A stretch of DNA of 64,000 bases. It comes from Mytilus galloprovincialis (Eukaryota > Mollusca > Bivalvia > Mytilida > Mytilidae). The position numbers and the translations under genes are program-made. Of the stretch, positions 46,823 to 58,030 are shown in pieces. The DNA is taken from positions 57,338,522-57,402,521 of the forward strand of contig NC_134851.1 of the NCBI RefSeq assembly GCF_965363235.1, in the 5' to 3' direction. Position 1 is the stretch's first letter. The number at the start of each line of letters is the position of its first letter. Below the pieces are notes generated by a model. The model was not told the DNA's origin and ran no database searches. It worked only from the letters and a program-made list of their open reading frames with translations.

Positions 46823-47342
46823 AAAAGAAGATGTAGTTTGAGTGCCAGTGAGACAACTGTATATTTACGTCCGAATATATACAATGTACAATTCAAATCA
46901 TTATAGGTAATGCAGCCTTCAAAGCGGAGCCTTGGCTTATACCGAACAACAAGATATAAAGTACCCAAAAATGACTGGCGTAAAACAACTCAAACATGAA
47001 AACCAATGGTTTCATCTATATTAAAATGAAAAACGACAAAACACTTATGAACAAACTCAACAAACGACAACCTCTGAACAACAGGCTCCGGACAAGTGCC
47101 TGGGTTTTAGTCAATATTGCTACACGTGGACAAAATGAAGGACCAAATCTAGACTGGTTGTTAAAAAAGAACAAACAATTGTTTTACATTGTCTTATCGG
47201 GGCCTATTATAGCTGACTATGCTGTATGGGCTTTGCTCATTGTTGAAGGCCGTACGGTGACCTATAGTTGTTAATGTCTGTGTCATTTTGGTCTTTTTTG
47301 GATAGTTGTCTCATTGGCAATCATACCACATCTTCTTTTTTA
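46823..47342. repeat. Foldback pair of M-type modules
   Basis: The left end aagaagatgtagtttgagtg and the right end atcataccacatcttctttt are inverted relatives, giving a head-to-head M arrangement. The centre holds a small chance ORF (46996-47274). Confidence 0.7.
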
Positions 47343-47582
47343 TAAAAATGCTGAACTCTATCTTGAGACCTAATTAGAACAGTTGTACAGGTTATTTTTG
47401 GGTTATGCCATGTAAAACAGATTCTAATCTAGCACCGCCTTAATAAAAAAAAACCCCAAAAAACCGTCGTATTACTAAACTCCTTGTGGCCTAATTATCT
47501 TTATTGTGAAAAGAACATAAATGCATGCCCTATCTAACCAAGGTTAGTAGTTCATATAAAGTTGAATCGGGTTCAGGTTATA

Positions 47583-48175
47583 TTAGTGGGAGATATTATG
47601 GACATAATTGTGGAAATCGTGATACAAGCATGAAATTTGGTATAAAGGTTGACTAAATGATACTTATAAAAAATCCACTGCTGGCCAGAAAAAAAATCAA
47701 GTTTTCAAGATGGCCACCACACATGTTGGAAATGGCGTCATTACAAATTGGCAATAGTTCGTTTATCCTTTGAAAGGTGTGTTATATGTAAAATCCAATG
47801 TAAGTTATGATAAAAAGTAAATGACAGTTCCTTAATTACGACTAGACAATACATTAATGAAACTAAAGATGGTTTCCGGTTTCAAAATGCCGGCAAAAAA
47901 GTCAAAAAAATCATTTTTATACTTTCACGCAACTTCACAAGGGATGTAAATCCTTGAAAGATGTGTTATAGGTATAATCCAAAATCAGTATTTTCAAACT
48001 GAAGAAAACAGCCATTTTAGAAAATGGCCGTGGCCATCTTGAAAAAATATTTGTTTGAATGGCCAGGAGTTATTTCTTAAGCAGTATATAATAATGATGC
48101 TTTGTGGTAATTTTCATGCTTGTATCATCATTTGCACAATTCCCTCGATGTTGCTTGCTAATATCTTCCACTATA
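47583..48175. repeat. Foldback repeat, arms about 85 bp
   Basis: tgggagatattatggacata ... gatacaagcatgaaatt on the left mirrors aattttcatgcttgtatcat ... gctaatatcttcca on the right. The centre contains the phrases aagatggccaccac and gtggccatcttg, which are also inverted to each other. Confidence 0.75.
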
Positions 48176-48325
48176 TTAGACAGTAATTTAAGAACACACA
48201 AAAAACCACAATGCCTCTAACAGGGCAGACCAAATCTTGTAAATAAAAAGTACAAAGTATATGTCTACAAATATTTAACTAACCTTGATCTCATGACTCC
48301 TGCATGTATTTTTTTCTATTTTCAG

Positions 48326-48349
48326 GACATCATGGAAAGTTTGAATGAG
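48326..48349 (+). CDS. Putative first coding exon of ankyrin-repeat gene
   Basis: A T-rich tract ends in ttttcag at 48325, followed by GACATC, then ATGGAAAGTTTGAATGAG, then the donor gtaagaa at 48350. The short coding part, MESLNE, ends in phase 0. The exon at 52667 also begins in phase 0, and joining them gives a continuous reading frame with no stop. This is a gene model from splice signals only; the exon is so small that chance cannot be excluded. The intron to the next exon would be 4317 bp and contains the Penelope-like element. Confidence 0.4.
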
Positions 48350-49015
48350 GTAAGAATTTCCTTTTGAAAAGTACGATTTGCATGTGACTTACTGTTGTCT
48401 TTTTGCACAAAAAGAAATATGTAACTATGTGTTATTTTGGCATAAAAACTAGAGGAATATAAGAATGGTTTAGATGAATTAAATTTCAATCTGTGAAATA
48501 TTATTGTCAAAAATACTGCAAAATTAATATATATATATGTTTCTGTTGTCTGTAGATGTTTTTTTTTTTTAAAGGAAAACACTTGATTACAGAAATTTTA
48601 TTTTGGTAGTCATTGTACTTGATATACATTCTAGATAACCCCTAGTTTTTGGTGGGGTTCGTGTTGTTTATTCTTAAATTTTCTATGTTGTGTCATGTGT
48701 ACTATTGTTTGTCTGTTTGTCGTTTTAATTTTTAGCCATTGCGTTGTCAGTTTGTTTTAGATTTATGAGTTTGACTGTACCTTTGGTATCTTTAATCCCT
48801 CTTTTAAATAGCAAACTTGAAAATTCAAAAATCATTAAAAGAGGTCATAGATATATAAATAGTAGTACTTAAAACAATTTCACTATAGAACTAATTGCCT
48901 TTTTGTGCAGAATTCAGTTCTAACAATTCTAATATTTACAGAAATATGATATTTATATGTTATTTACATATTCATGATATTGACTATGAAAGTGTTATCC
49001 GATTTTTAATCAATA
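48350..49015. other. Putative intron sequence, nothing recognised
   Basis: AT-rich. It includes text such as gtttgtctgtttgtcgtttt (about 48710-48730) resembling dispersed bivalve sequence. Confidence 0.5.
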
Positions 49016-49017
49016 TA

Positions 49018-49335
49018 ATAAAGCGGGAAATAGCTTAACACCGCTTAATGTAGATGTCGCATTCAAAACTATCTAGATAAGTCTTAAAATATTTATAAAA
49101 TATTAAATAATTATTGTTTGTTTAAGGATAATATCTTATTGTTTTGTGTTTGAATTAATCATTCATCTGTTAATAAAACCGTCAAATACCTTAAACCCTG
49201 TTTAATGTAGAAGTCGCTTTCAAAACTATCTAGATAAATCTTAAACTATTCATAAAATATCAAATAATTATTGTTTGTTTTAGGATACTATCTTATTGTT
49301 TTGTGTTTAAATTAATCATTCATCTGATCGATAAA
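49018..49335 (+). repeat. Tandem duplication, unit about 158 bp
   Basis: Two units share caaaactatctagataa, aataattattgtttgttt and attaatcattcatctg at 49057/49216 and so on. Confidence 0.8.
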
Positions 49336-49639
49336 GAATACTCAGTACTGTTTAAAATTTGATTAAATAAAATTTGACAGTATAAGCAATTGTGAAAGCA
49401 CTTTCTATATATATACAGCTGACAGAACTGATACACTTTTTTTTTAGTTTGCATCACTAGGTAATCAAGTTTGATCTGAATTGCAATTTAAATCTCGACA
49501 GCGTTTAAAAGATAGATCAATGAATATTTTTGTCATTTTACCTCTCTTTCCCTGACTCAAAAAGCAAGACATATGCATTGCCAAATTCTTTCCGACGGCG
49601 TCGGTGGCGGAGGTGTCTACAATATATAAGATTGTTATT

Positions 49640-50105
49640 GGACTTAGTTTATTGTGAAATATTAGTTGTAAGTCAATGATACTTGGTATGCAGTTGTATT
49701 AATATTGGCTAATCTCATTTCCATGTGGTAGGGAAATTCCGTAGTCAAAAGTCGGTTATATGATAATAGCGATTGGATTAGTTTATGTTGAATGTTAAGT
49801 CAATGATATTTGGTATGCAAACGTATAGGCATTTGCAAGTCGCATTTCTATTAAGATTATATAGCCCGGCCCCTCCTCATGGTTTATTGACTTTAAACCT
49901 TTTATATAGTTTACAAGTTAATGTTTGTATTAAGTTTTGTTTAAATGGGACGACTTATGATAAGTCAATGATATTTGATATGCAGCAAAACTGTTGTATA
50001 AATATTGGCACATCTCATGGAGATTGGTCAGCCCTGTGCTTGCAGTCATCGTTCATGGACTTTCTATATGTGAATTATTTACATGTTAAAGTATTGGTAC
50101 TTTAA
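49640..50105 (+). repeat. Degenerate tandem, period about 150-170 bp
   Basis: The phrase aagtcaatgatatttggtat and its variants recur at about 49671, 49797 and 49963. An ORF of 106 codons across it is a by-product. Confidence 0.6.
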
Positions 50106-50170
50106 TTTCAACATTTACATTATCAAAAACATAAATACAATGAAAAAGGCGAGACATATTTCTTTGTTAA

Positions 50171-51811
50171 CAGTTTATTAGTCTTTCATTCAATGTTGCA
50201 GTAATGAAGATAGTTGATATTCGAATACAACATTTTAAAGAACATTTTACCCTCAACAAAAACTATAAAAACCCTATTTCGCGTATCAAAAATAAACTAA
50301 CAGAACTAGCCAAGGAATTTGTTTTTGTCCCGGCTGATAAAGCTGCTAATAATATCATTATTGTTTGACGTAAATTTTATATAGAGGTTCTGCAAAAGGA
50401 AATCACGAATTCACCAACATTCCAACTGACTTCATTTTCAGAAAACGACATCTGTAACAAACATAAACTTTTAGCTACTTCTTTACAAGCAGAACCAAAC
50501 ACAATGAAAGTCCCAACTATGTACTGGCTTCCGAAGCTGCACAAAAAACCTTACAAATATAGATTTATTTCATCTTCCAACCATTGTTCAACTACTAAAT
50601 TGTCTGTTTTACTTACTAGTACACTTGGTACAATTAAAAACCTGATAATAAATTGTTCAAATAAGGCCTTTGAAAATAGTGGAATTAATTACTTTTGGAG
50701 TGTCAAAAACTCGTTGGAAGTTCTTGATAAATTGCATGCATATATTGGTGATTTTAGATCTGTTCAAAGTTTTGATTTTTCTACCCTATATACCACTTTG
50801 CCTCATATTCTTATTAAGAAAAAATTCACATCCCTAACCAACTGGGCATTTAAAAAGTCGGAATGCGAGTACATATGTTCAAACTCTTTTAGATCATTTT
50901 TTAGTAGCAATAAACAAAAGAACTATGTCAATTGGACATGCTTTGATACTATTTATGCACTTGAATTTTTACTTGATAACATTTTTGTTCGCTTTGGAGA
51001 TTCCGTATATCGTCAAGTTATTGGAATTCCAATGGGGACTAACTGTGCACCACTTATTGCGGACCTGTTTTTGTATTGTTATGAGTTACAATTTATGACT
51101 AAAATTAGCAAAGACCCATCAAAACAACATTTGATACAAAAATTTAACAATACTTTTAGATATTTGGATGATATATTGGCTCTAAATAATGACGACTTCA
51201 GTATGTATACTAAAGAAATTTATCCTGTAGAACTTACTTTAAATAAAGCTAATGATAACAATGACCACTGCCCTTTCCTCGATCTTGATATCTATATCAT
51301 AAACGGGAAGCTTAATACAAAAATTTATGATAAAAGAGATGATTTTTCATTTCCTATTGTTAATTATCCATTTTTAGATGGTGACGTTCCCTTGTCACCA
51401 TCTTATGGTGTTTATATATCTCAACTTGTACGATTCGCTCGTGTATGTAACAATGTATTAGATTTTAGCGAGAGAAATTTATGTATTACTGAAAAATTAT
51501 TACACCAGGGTTTTCGATATCACAAACTGGTCAAAACATTTACTAAATTTTATCACCGGTATAAGGAAATAATTCGTAAATATAACTCAACATGCAGACA
51601 TCTTATACGTTCAGGTATTTCACATCCAAAATTTTATGGAAATATTCTTTATAAAGCACAAAAATGTCAGTATTCTCCTCAGAAACTAACAAAACCTTTA
51701 AATAGACTTATTAAAAGGGGATATAGTTACGATACTGTTGTCAGGTCATTAAAGATTGCATATTTTGGCTTTAACATTGATTCACTGATAGGGTCTTTGC
51801 ATCGGAACTAA
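50171..51811 (+). pseudogene. Penelope-like reverse transcriptase with one in-frame stop
   Basis: The frame is open from 50171, with a possible ATG at 50204. It is interrupted by a single TGA at 50366-50368, then open again to 51811; the longest piece, from ATG 50504, has 435 residues. Upstream of the stop the frame gives AKEFVFVPADKAANNIIIV, an RT entry block. In the 435-residue piece: YWLPKLHKKPYKYRFI (7-22), motif A QSFDFSTLYTTLP (88-100), motif B GIPMGTNCAPLIADLF (174-189), motif C RYLDDIL (219-225) with the two catalytic Asp, and a later FPFLDGDVPLSPSYG-like block. These fit Penelope-like RTs better than LINE RTs, but the clade is not resolved. The single stop suggests a recently inactivated copy. 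Confidence 0.8.
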
Positions 51812-52440
51812 ACACATTTATTTCTAAAAAAACAGTTGTTGGCATGACACGGGTTATGTTCTTCTCATATATTTTATGATAGTATGATACTAAACCCCTA
51901 ACGGGAGGGATTGTACCTGATATTCATATGATGAAGACATAATCTTTCAATCAGTTTAATTGAGGTCTGGAGCTGGCATGTCAGTTAACTGCTAGTAGTC
52001 TGTTGTTATTTATGTATTATTGTCATTTTATTTATTTTCTTTTGTTACATCTTTTGACATCAGACTCGGACTTCTCTTGAACTGAATTTTAATGTGCGTA
52101 TTGTTATTCTTTTACTTTTCTACATTGGCTAGAGGTATAGGGGGAGGGTTGAGATCTCATAAACATGTTTAACCCCGCCGCAATTTTGCGCCTGTCCCAA
52201 GTCAGGAGCCTCTGGCCTTTGTTAGTCTTGTATGATTTTAAATTTTAGTTTCTTGTGTATAATTCGGAGTTTAGTATGACGTCCATTATCACTGTACTAT
52301 TATGCATATTTTAGGGGCCAGCTGAAGGACACCTACGGGTGCGGGAATTCTCGCTACATTGAAGACCCATTGGTTGCCTTCGGCTGTTGTTTGCTCTATG
52401 GTCGGGTGGTTGTCGCTTTGACATATTCACCATTTCCTTT
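50171..52440 (+). mobile_element. Penelope-like retroelement, 5'-incomplete
   Basis: This consists of a reverse transcriptase reading frame (50171-51811) followed by a non-coding 3' region of about 630 bp containing gaggtctggagctggcatgt, cgcctgtcccaagtcaggag and ctacattgaagacccattgg, which I recognise as a tail repeated in bivalve genomes. No GIY-YIG endonuclease and no hammerhead motif was found next to it. The same tail, without RT, is inverted at 45755-46110. It lies in sense orientation inside the putative ankyrin-gene intron. Confidence 0.75.
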
Positions 52441-52666
52441 CTCAATTTTATTGCATACAGTAAGATGTGCCCGGAAACAGAGGCAGGATTGCATACTTTA
52501 TATAATCGTGTATGGTGCTATTATTAACTTTTACGAAACTCCATATTAAAAGTGGTACAGTGTTAGCCGGAATAGGAGTTCCTCTGGGAAATTGCATTGT
52601 CTATGTTTCAAAAAGGCAACTTACAGTTATACGTTCAAGACAGTAATGGTTTTGATTTGCTTACAG
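52441..52666. other. Putative intron 3' end
   Basis: Unique-looking sequence that ends in the acceptor tttgatttgcttacag before the ankyrin exon. Confidence 0.5.
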
Positions 52667-52753
52667 AAACTACGTAGGGCTGCTAGGAATGGAGAATTGA
52701 CAGATTTGAAAAGATGTATACAAAAGGGAGCAGATTTGGAATATAGAGATAGT
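52667..52753 (+). CDS. Exon encoding one ankyrin repeat start
   Basis: The exon is 87 bp, exactly 29 codons in phase 0, between acceptor ttgcttacag and donor gtgagtaaa. It encodes KLRRAARNGELTDLKRC followed by IQKGADLEYRDS. The order AAR-G-L-x-x-(K)-x-x-x-x-GAD-x-x-x-x-D is the ankyrin-repeat helix-turn-helix and loop signature. Ankyrin repeats act as protein-binding scaffolds in the cytoplasm or nucleus, so the partner cannot be predicted. With the preceding small exon the protein would start MESLNE-KLRRAARNGEL. The next exon, expected to begin with a GxTPLH-type motif, was not found in the remaining 11 kb, where the DIRS-like element and minisatellite lie. This is the best candidate for a host gene in the window. 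Confidence 0.6.
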
Positions 52754-54047
52754 GTGAGTAAAATAAAAGAAATTGCATCTATGAAGATATTATTATACAC
52801 TTGAAATTGGGACTCACCAAACATATTGGTTACTCCTGACAAAGATTAATTTAATTTTAACGTATTGCTACATAAATTATTTAAGAGATATTCGAGATCT
52901 TGTTAAAATTACACGTTGCATTTCTTTAAAGATGTTATTGTAAAAATGAGAAATGTATTCAGCATAAATGATGGTCACTTCCAAGTGTGACTAGTGAACA
53001 GAAATATTGTTATTTTGTTTTTCTTCCAACACGCAGTAAAAACATTAAAAAAGCTTGTGGAAGTGAAACTTCTTTGCAATGTACGCACGCATGTCTGGTC
53101 AGAATGGGGATAATAAATCTGATGTATCATGTTCTCTAGTACACTTAAAACCCTTTTAACATATTTTTGATTCAGTAGGTGGACTTTTGCAAGACAAAAT
53201 TATGTCTCTATCCAATAAACATTCAATTTGTAGTGGCAAATTTTCCTGACCTTCATCCTGGACAATCTGTACATGTATTTCAAGACCGGTCTTTTGTATT
53301 TATGGTCAATTTGTTATCGCCTGGAATATTCATGAAATACTGTCGAAGTTCTTTGTATCGAAAACTTGAATGAGTCGAAGAAATTTCCCAGTAGCGGTAA
53401 ATTTCCTGTGTAATGACCGGAAGAGATTGTTAAAACTTTGAATACAAATGTCCAGGAAAACGCAAACCAAGAAAATTGAAATCCACGAAAATTAATGAGT
53501 CCATAATATAATGAAGTCATTTATTTAAACATATGATAACTTTTCACTAAATAACCAGCAGAATTGATTTACTGATCATCGGTTGCCTAACGTCAAGTGG
53601 TAAACAAACTCGTACAACAATATGACGAGGTCAACGGGACCTGACTAGAGTATTCGACTTATACGAGGTCGATTGTGCCGTCATGAATTTGGTTAATATT
53701 AAATACAACACATATACTTTTGAACATAAAGCCATTTTTCTATATGACAATTTATAATTGTGATTTAAATCTCCATATTGTTTGGTTATTCAGATACAAA
53801 TCATGCGTTAAATGTTTTATAGTATATACAAATTTTCACAAAGGACAGTCATAACAAGTCTCTGCTTTTACATTACATTATTATAAATTTATCCTAATTG
53901 TTCTTATCCTTTCATTCATTGTAATTAATGAATTTGAATTTTTAAAGATTCATTTCGGTATTTTAAATTTATTTTTGCTATGTCAGGTGAAATACGTTCA
54001 ACACTAACGTTCACCTTGAACGATCATTAAAGGTGATTATTAAAGTT
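52754..54047. other. Interval with one half of an inverted pair
   Basis: Mostly unrecognised. Positions 53325-53400 (tattcatgaaatactgtcga to cagtagcggtaaatt) are the inverse of 58300-58375, so the DIRS-like element lies inside an inverted pair. Confidence 0.5.
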
Positions 54048-54212
54048 ATATAATTTCAGTCGGTTGATTTTATGGATTAGAATGAAATTATTTTCTTCTG
54101 AATTGTCTGTCCATAGATGGCGTTTAGCATGTTTAGGTTAAGTTGTTTGTGTGATTTGGCGGTTAAATCATTCGGCACGACAGGGTCTACTCGATAGGTC
54201 ACGTTAATTTTT
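54048..54212 (+). repeat. Split direct repeat A1
   Basis: It starts atataatttcagtcggttga and ends tcgataggtcacgttaattt. It contains an extra 9 bp (catgtttag region) relative to A2. Confidence 0.85.
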
Positions 54213-54720
54213 CTAGCTGTGTTAGTCGATTAGTACGTTCGATTTAGTCTTGGATTATGAATATTATGAAGATAATCAACCCGATATTTCATTGAGAACT
54301 GTTTTAACTGCTTTAAACTGTTAAATCAACAAAGTTGAGGTATTGAGCCGGCAATTATTGGTGATAGAGAGACGGAGAAATTTGGTGGACTTGGATAAGT
54401 TGCAGGGTGCTAACCAGTTTATAGAGTACCAGAAGAAGAGAAAAGAAAAAGGGAACATACTACTTTTGTGGGTCCTACACACACTACAGGTCCAGCAGTC
54501 CGTATGTCAACAGTAGTAAATCACCCTCAAACCTGGCCTCAGTGAAATTTTGAAAGATGAGTATTTAAATTATCTATAAATTTTACCTTTAATAGATAAT
54601 TGTATTGATTATAATTTGACCAATGATTATATTGAATATCAAGTAGGTCAATCTGATATTATTGTTAAGGATAGATTTAGCAGAAACATTCAATTTTAGA
54701 TGTATATTGATACGCCTATA
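54213..54720 (+). other. 5' region of DIRS-like element
   Basis: This is where a gag-like ORF would be expected. No intact frame or zinc-knuckle was seen; a basic stretch near 54430-54455 (agaagaagagaaaagaaaaa) is the only notable part. Confidence 0.5.
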
Positions 54721-54734
54721 TTTATTACAGATAC

Positions 54735-56200
54735 TATTAGAGATGGTTGTATATTACTTTTCTATTCAAATACAATATCGATTTATTGTTTGTTAAATAA
54801 TTTATTAGTTTTAAAATACCTCTTTTGTTAAATCAGAGGTTACTGATTTATTAGCTTTGATTTAATTGTAGAGATGTCAAATATTCACTTTGTTGTGAAT
54901 CCTTTATAACTGTTTCTGTTCAGTCAAAAACAACACGTTTAAAATAAGATTTTAAAGAGAGTATATGACAGATATTTGCGGAAGACCAGTGTAAAGTTTG
55001 AAGATATGCGTATTGCAAAACATTACATTTATACCAATTCATATACGTTTAAGTATGTTACACATTATGCATAACATCATGTTTATATGTTTCCACCTCA
55101 TACTAAACATCTATGATTTGCATGGGACTTTAACGGTGTTACTGCTTGTTATATTTTTACTATAATATCTCATTAAAATGGAGAGGAGAAGGAAAGCAGA
55201 TTATTATGTACTTAGACGATGCACTCGGTGCACATGACAATGAGGAATTATGTAATACAATAAGTAGCGGTTTTATACCAAAGGCTGAAAATTTTGTGGA
55301 CTACTATTAAAAACCTTAAATTTTCAGGCACTAAGATAAAGGAGTTTTTACTTTTCCTGACAATCGTATAGACAAGATACTGAATATCATTTCATACATT
55401 GATTTGTGTTTAGCAAAAACGGAAAAGTATTTGTAAGGAAGGTAGCTTCTTTGGTAGGACAGCTTAATATATCTATTTCTCAAGTATATTTATTGACAAA
55501 ATATTTGTCTAATTATATAAATAGTGTTCATTCATGCCGGAACAGTAGAATACATTTATCTGTACACAGTATTGGTCTTATTAATAAAAATATTTGAGGT
55601 TTAAAATGCACATGAAGCCAATGTTAAACCTTTTAAATCTGAAGTTCTTGGCAGACTATAACGTACAGTGAAAACCCATGTAATATTGTTCACGATACGT
55701 GGTTAGAATGTGAGGTTTCTACAAGTTCCAAATGGAAGGAGTTCACAGTAGTGAAAAATGTATTTTTGTCGTTGATATACTTTTTAGCTTGCAACAATAT
55801 AAGATTAACCACAATCAAAATGTTGTTAGTAAAAGGAGCACGACATCAGTATTGCAAAAGTTAATTTTAGAAATTTTAGCACATATATTGCACAATGTTT
55901 ATATTGACATGGTAGTGAGTCTACGTACTGAGAATAAGAGAGCAGATTATCTTAGTCGGATTGTTGATTAACATGATTGGCTGTAGGCTAATTCTGAATT
56001 TGTATTTCAGATAGTTGAATCCCTTGGGGTACCTCATGAGGTTGATTAGTTTGCCTCTGATGACAATTTTAAATTGATAGTTTTTTATTCCAAATTTTGG
56101 AATGTGAATTCGTCAGGTATTGACGCTTTCGCGGTTGATTGGCGAGGGATTAACGGGTTGTTCGTTTCACCTGTTTCTTTGTTCCCACAAGAATTAATGT
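54735..56200 (+). pseudogene. Broken RT/RNase H of DIRS-like element
   Basis: Conserved RT blocks are scattered over several frames, in order: IRDGCILLFYSNT (about 54735); LRKTSVKFEDMRIAKHYIY (54972-55030); HHVYMFPPHTK then FAWDFNGV (55075-55142); IMYLDDALGAHDNEEL (55203-55250), containing the YLDD catalytic motif. RNase H side: FTFPDNRIDKI-like text near 55345; SLVGQLNISISQVYLLTKYL (55450-55510); RTENKRADYLSRIVD (55925-55970), a typical RNase H end; and FASDDNFKLIVFYSKFWNVN (56050-56110). Stops and frameshifts lie between the blocks, so no protein can be made. Confidence 0.75.
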
Positions 56201-56269
56201 ATATTCGACAGTGAAAATTAAACTGTTGGTTCTTTTACTTTATACTGGCTCTCTGCTGATTACAAATAT

Positions 56270-57300
56270 ATTTTTGCAGGAACTCTCCGGAAGAATTGCA
56301 GGATTTACCTGCTTCGCTAGTTAGCAAAGTGAATTTTCTCACAGAACTGACGTAGGAATCTCAGCAGTTTCTATTACAAAAGGATATTATCAGAGTTTTT
56401 TACGTTGGAATAATTGGCCTGCATCAAACAGAATTAAAAAATGGTTATACTGTACCAGCAAAAGCTTTTTACGTTGCTATATATTTAGCTGTATCGACAC
56501 ATTCGAGAAATACTGTTAGTTCAGTTGAACAACCGTTTTACTCTTTACAGTGGATACATTCTCTTATTGGATCATCATGTTTACCGACGAATTCGTCTTT
56601 AGTAATTAACCTACTAGAAGATGTGAAGCGTAGCTTGGCTATTTCTACGAATATAAAGGAGCCTGTTTCAGTAGAATTACTGCATATAATGTGGGTGTTA
56701 TGTTTTCTTTTGGTGACTTGTATAATCAGCGTATTTAATATTTGTACGTGTTTCATTGCTTTTGCGAGTTTATGAGTTGCTTTATATTCGACGAAGTGAT
56801 TATGTTAAGTTATTTTAGATCATAATTTGTCCATTGTCATTTACGTATCAAAACAGACGTATACAGATTGAGAGATGGCGATTCAGTGTCATTCGTATAA
56901 GTGTCAGTGACAAATAAGGAATTATGTTTGCATTGGGCTGATATTTCTAGCAATTTTGATGAGTTTATTTATTTATTTATTTATTTATTTATTTTTTGGA
57001 TTTTGTCCAAATGTTAAGATGTTGATGTTTTACGTAAAAGAATACGCCAGTGTCATACTTTAGGATGTGCGAGGTATTTATTGAAGTTTTCAGCCGTTTG
57101 TTCTTGATATAAAGTGTTATGAATTTCACAGTTTTAGGTCTGAAGGTGCTAGTGCTTGTGCTAATTTAGGTTTACCAGACTCTTTTTAAGAGACACGGTA
57201 GATGGTGTTCCGAAACGGCAAACGATATTATCATGAAGGATTCTTTATATAATTTCTATCGCATTATTTTCAGACTTTTATTGCATGATTTAGATCACCT
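56270..57300 (+). pseudogene. Broken tyrosine recombinase of DIRS-like element
   Basis: N-terminal part: LPASLVSKVNFLTEL (56305-56350) and VPAKAFYVAIYLAVSTHSRN followed by SVEQPFYSLQWIHSL (56451-56565). Middle: SLVINLLEDVKRSLAIS (56598-56650) and NIKEPVSVELLHIM. C-terminal part: HSFRSEGASACANLGLPDS (57127-57183), which holds the conserved His and Arg box; after a one-base frame change comes KRHGRWCSETANDIIMKD (57188-57241). In relatives the last block reads DGYVKD with the nucleophilic Tyr. Here Gly-Tyr is replaced by Ile-Ile, so even apart from the frameshifts the catalytic Tyr appears lost. It is inferred to have integrated the circular intermediate. Confidence 0.7.
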
Positions 57301-57329
57301 TTTTAATTTTCCCGTTCTTTGTGTTTTCG

Positions 57330-57436
57330 GCCCTCGGCTCTGTCGTGTGGTATTGCACTTTACTCTTTTTTGTTATTTATTTAATAATATGATTATTATC
57401 AGTGGTTGTGATATATGGGTGTTAACGGAAGAAGAA
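57330..57436 (+). repeat. Split direct repeat B1 (107 bp)
   Basis: It runs gccctcggctctgtcgtgtg to gttaacggaagaagaa and is directly abutted by A2. It looks identical to B2. Confidence 0.85.
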
Positions 57437-57592
57437 ATATAATTTCAGTCGGTTGATTTTATGTATTAGAATGAAATTATTTTCTTCTGAATTGTCTGCC
57501 CATAGATGGCGTTTAGGTTAAGTTGTTTGTGTGATTTGGCGGTTAAATCATTCGGCACGGCAGGGTCTACTCGATAGGTCACGTTAATTTTT
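57437..57592 (+). repeat. Split direct repeat A2 (156 bp)
   Basis: Same sequence as A1 apart from a 9-bp gap and a few substitutions. It starts immediately after B1. Confidence 0.85.
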
Positions 57593-57694
57593 ACATCCAT
57601 GCTATTTGATATTTTGTATCATGCATTAAGAGATTGATTGATTTACAAATGATTGTGTGTATTGAAATAATAGTATTTATAATATATATATATA

Positions 57695-57905
57695 TATTTA
57701 GCGGGACGGCTACAGTGCAGGCGATTTGGTGTCACGATATTTCAGTTGCATGGGTTCGGATCCCGGCGAGGGAAGAACACAAATTTGCTTTCGCAAATTT
57801 ACAGATCTAACATTGTTTGGGTTGATGTTTAGATGAGTTGTATATATATATATATATGATGACTTTTCGTTCTGATTCGAAATTTGTATACAATAAAAAT
57901 ATTTA
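57695..57905 (+). mobile_element. tRNA-derived SINE-like segment between A2 and B2
   Basis: The segment gggacggctacagtgcaggc ... gggttcggatcccggcgagg has a tRNA-like promoter layout; ggttcggatcc is one base from the B-box consensus. It is followed by tttgctttcgcaaatttaca and ggttgatgtttagatgagtt, then TA runs, text I associate with bivalve SINEs. TA microsatellites lie on both sides. No clear target duplication was found. Confidence 0.55.
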
Positions 57906-57923
57906 ATGGTTGTTATTAAACCA

Positions 57924-58030
57924 GCCCTCGGCTCTGTCGTGTGGTATTGCACTTTACTCTTTTTTGTTATTTATTTAATAATATGATTATTATCAGTGGT
58001 TGTGATATATGGGTGTTAACGGAAGAAGAA
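57924..58030 (+). repeat. Split direct repeat B2 (107 bp)
   Basis: Apparent perfect copy of B1; it marks the right end of the DIRS-like element. Confidence 0.85.

Larger units (their letters stand above)
54048..58030 (+). mobile_element. DIRS/PAT/Ngaro-like tyrosine-recombinase retrotransposon
   Basis: Four repeat blocks appear in the order A1 (54048-54212), coding region, B1 (57330-57436), A2 (57437-57592), B2 (57924-58030). This split-direct-repeat layout is diagnostic of PAT/Ngaro-type DIRS elements, which replicate through a circular intermediate integrated by a tyrosine recombinase. The coding part holds RT/RNase H and recombinase remnants with many stops. B1 and B2 appear identical over 107 bp; A1 has a 9-bp insertion relative to A2. 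A SINE-like segment separates A2 and B2. Confidence 0.8.

Noticed and set aside
56964-56996. TTTA tetranucleotide run as a regulatory element
   Set aside because: It is a simple microsatellite inside the broken recombinase region.
57711-57780. tRNA gene candidate with B-box-like ggttcggatcc
   Set aside because: No acceptor stem or anticodon arm could be folded, and the sequence continues into SINE-like text.
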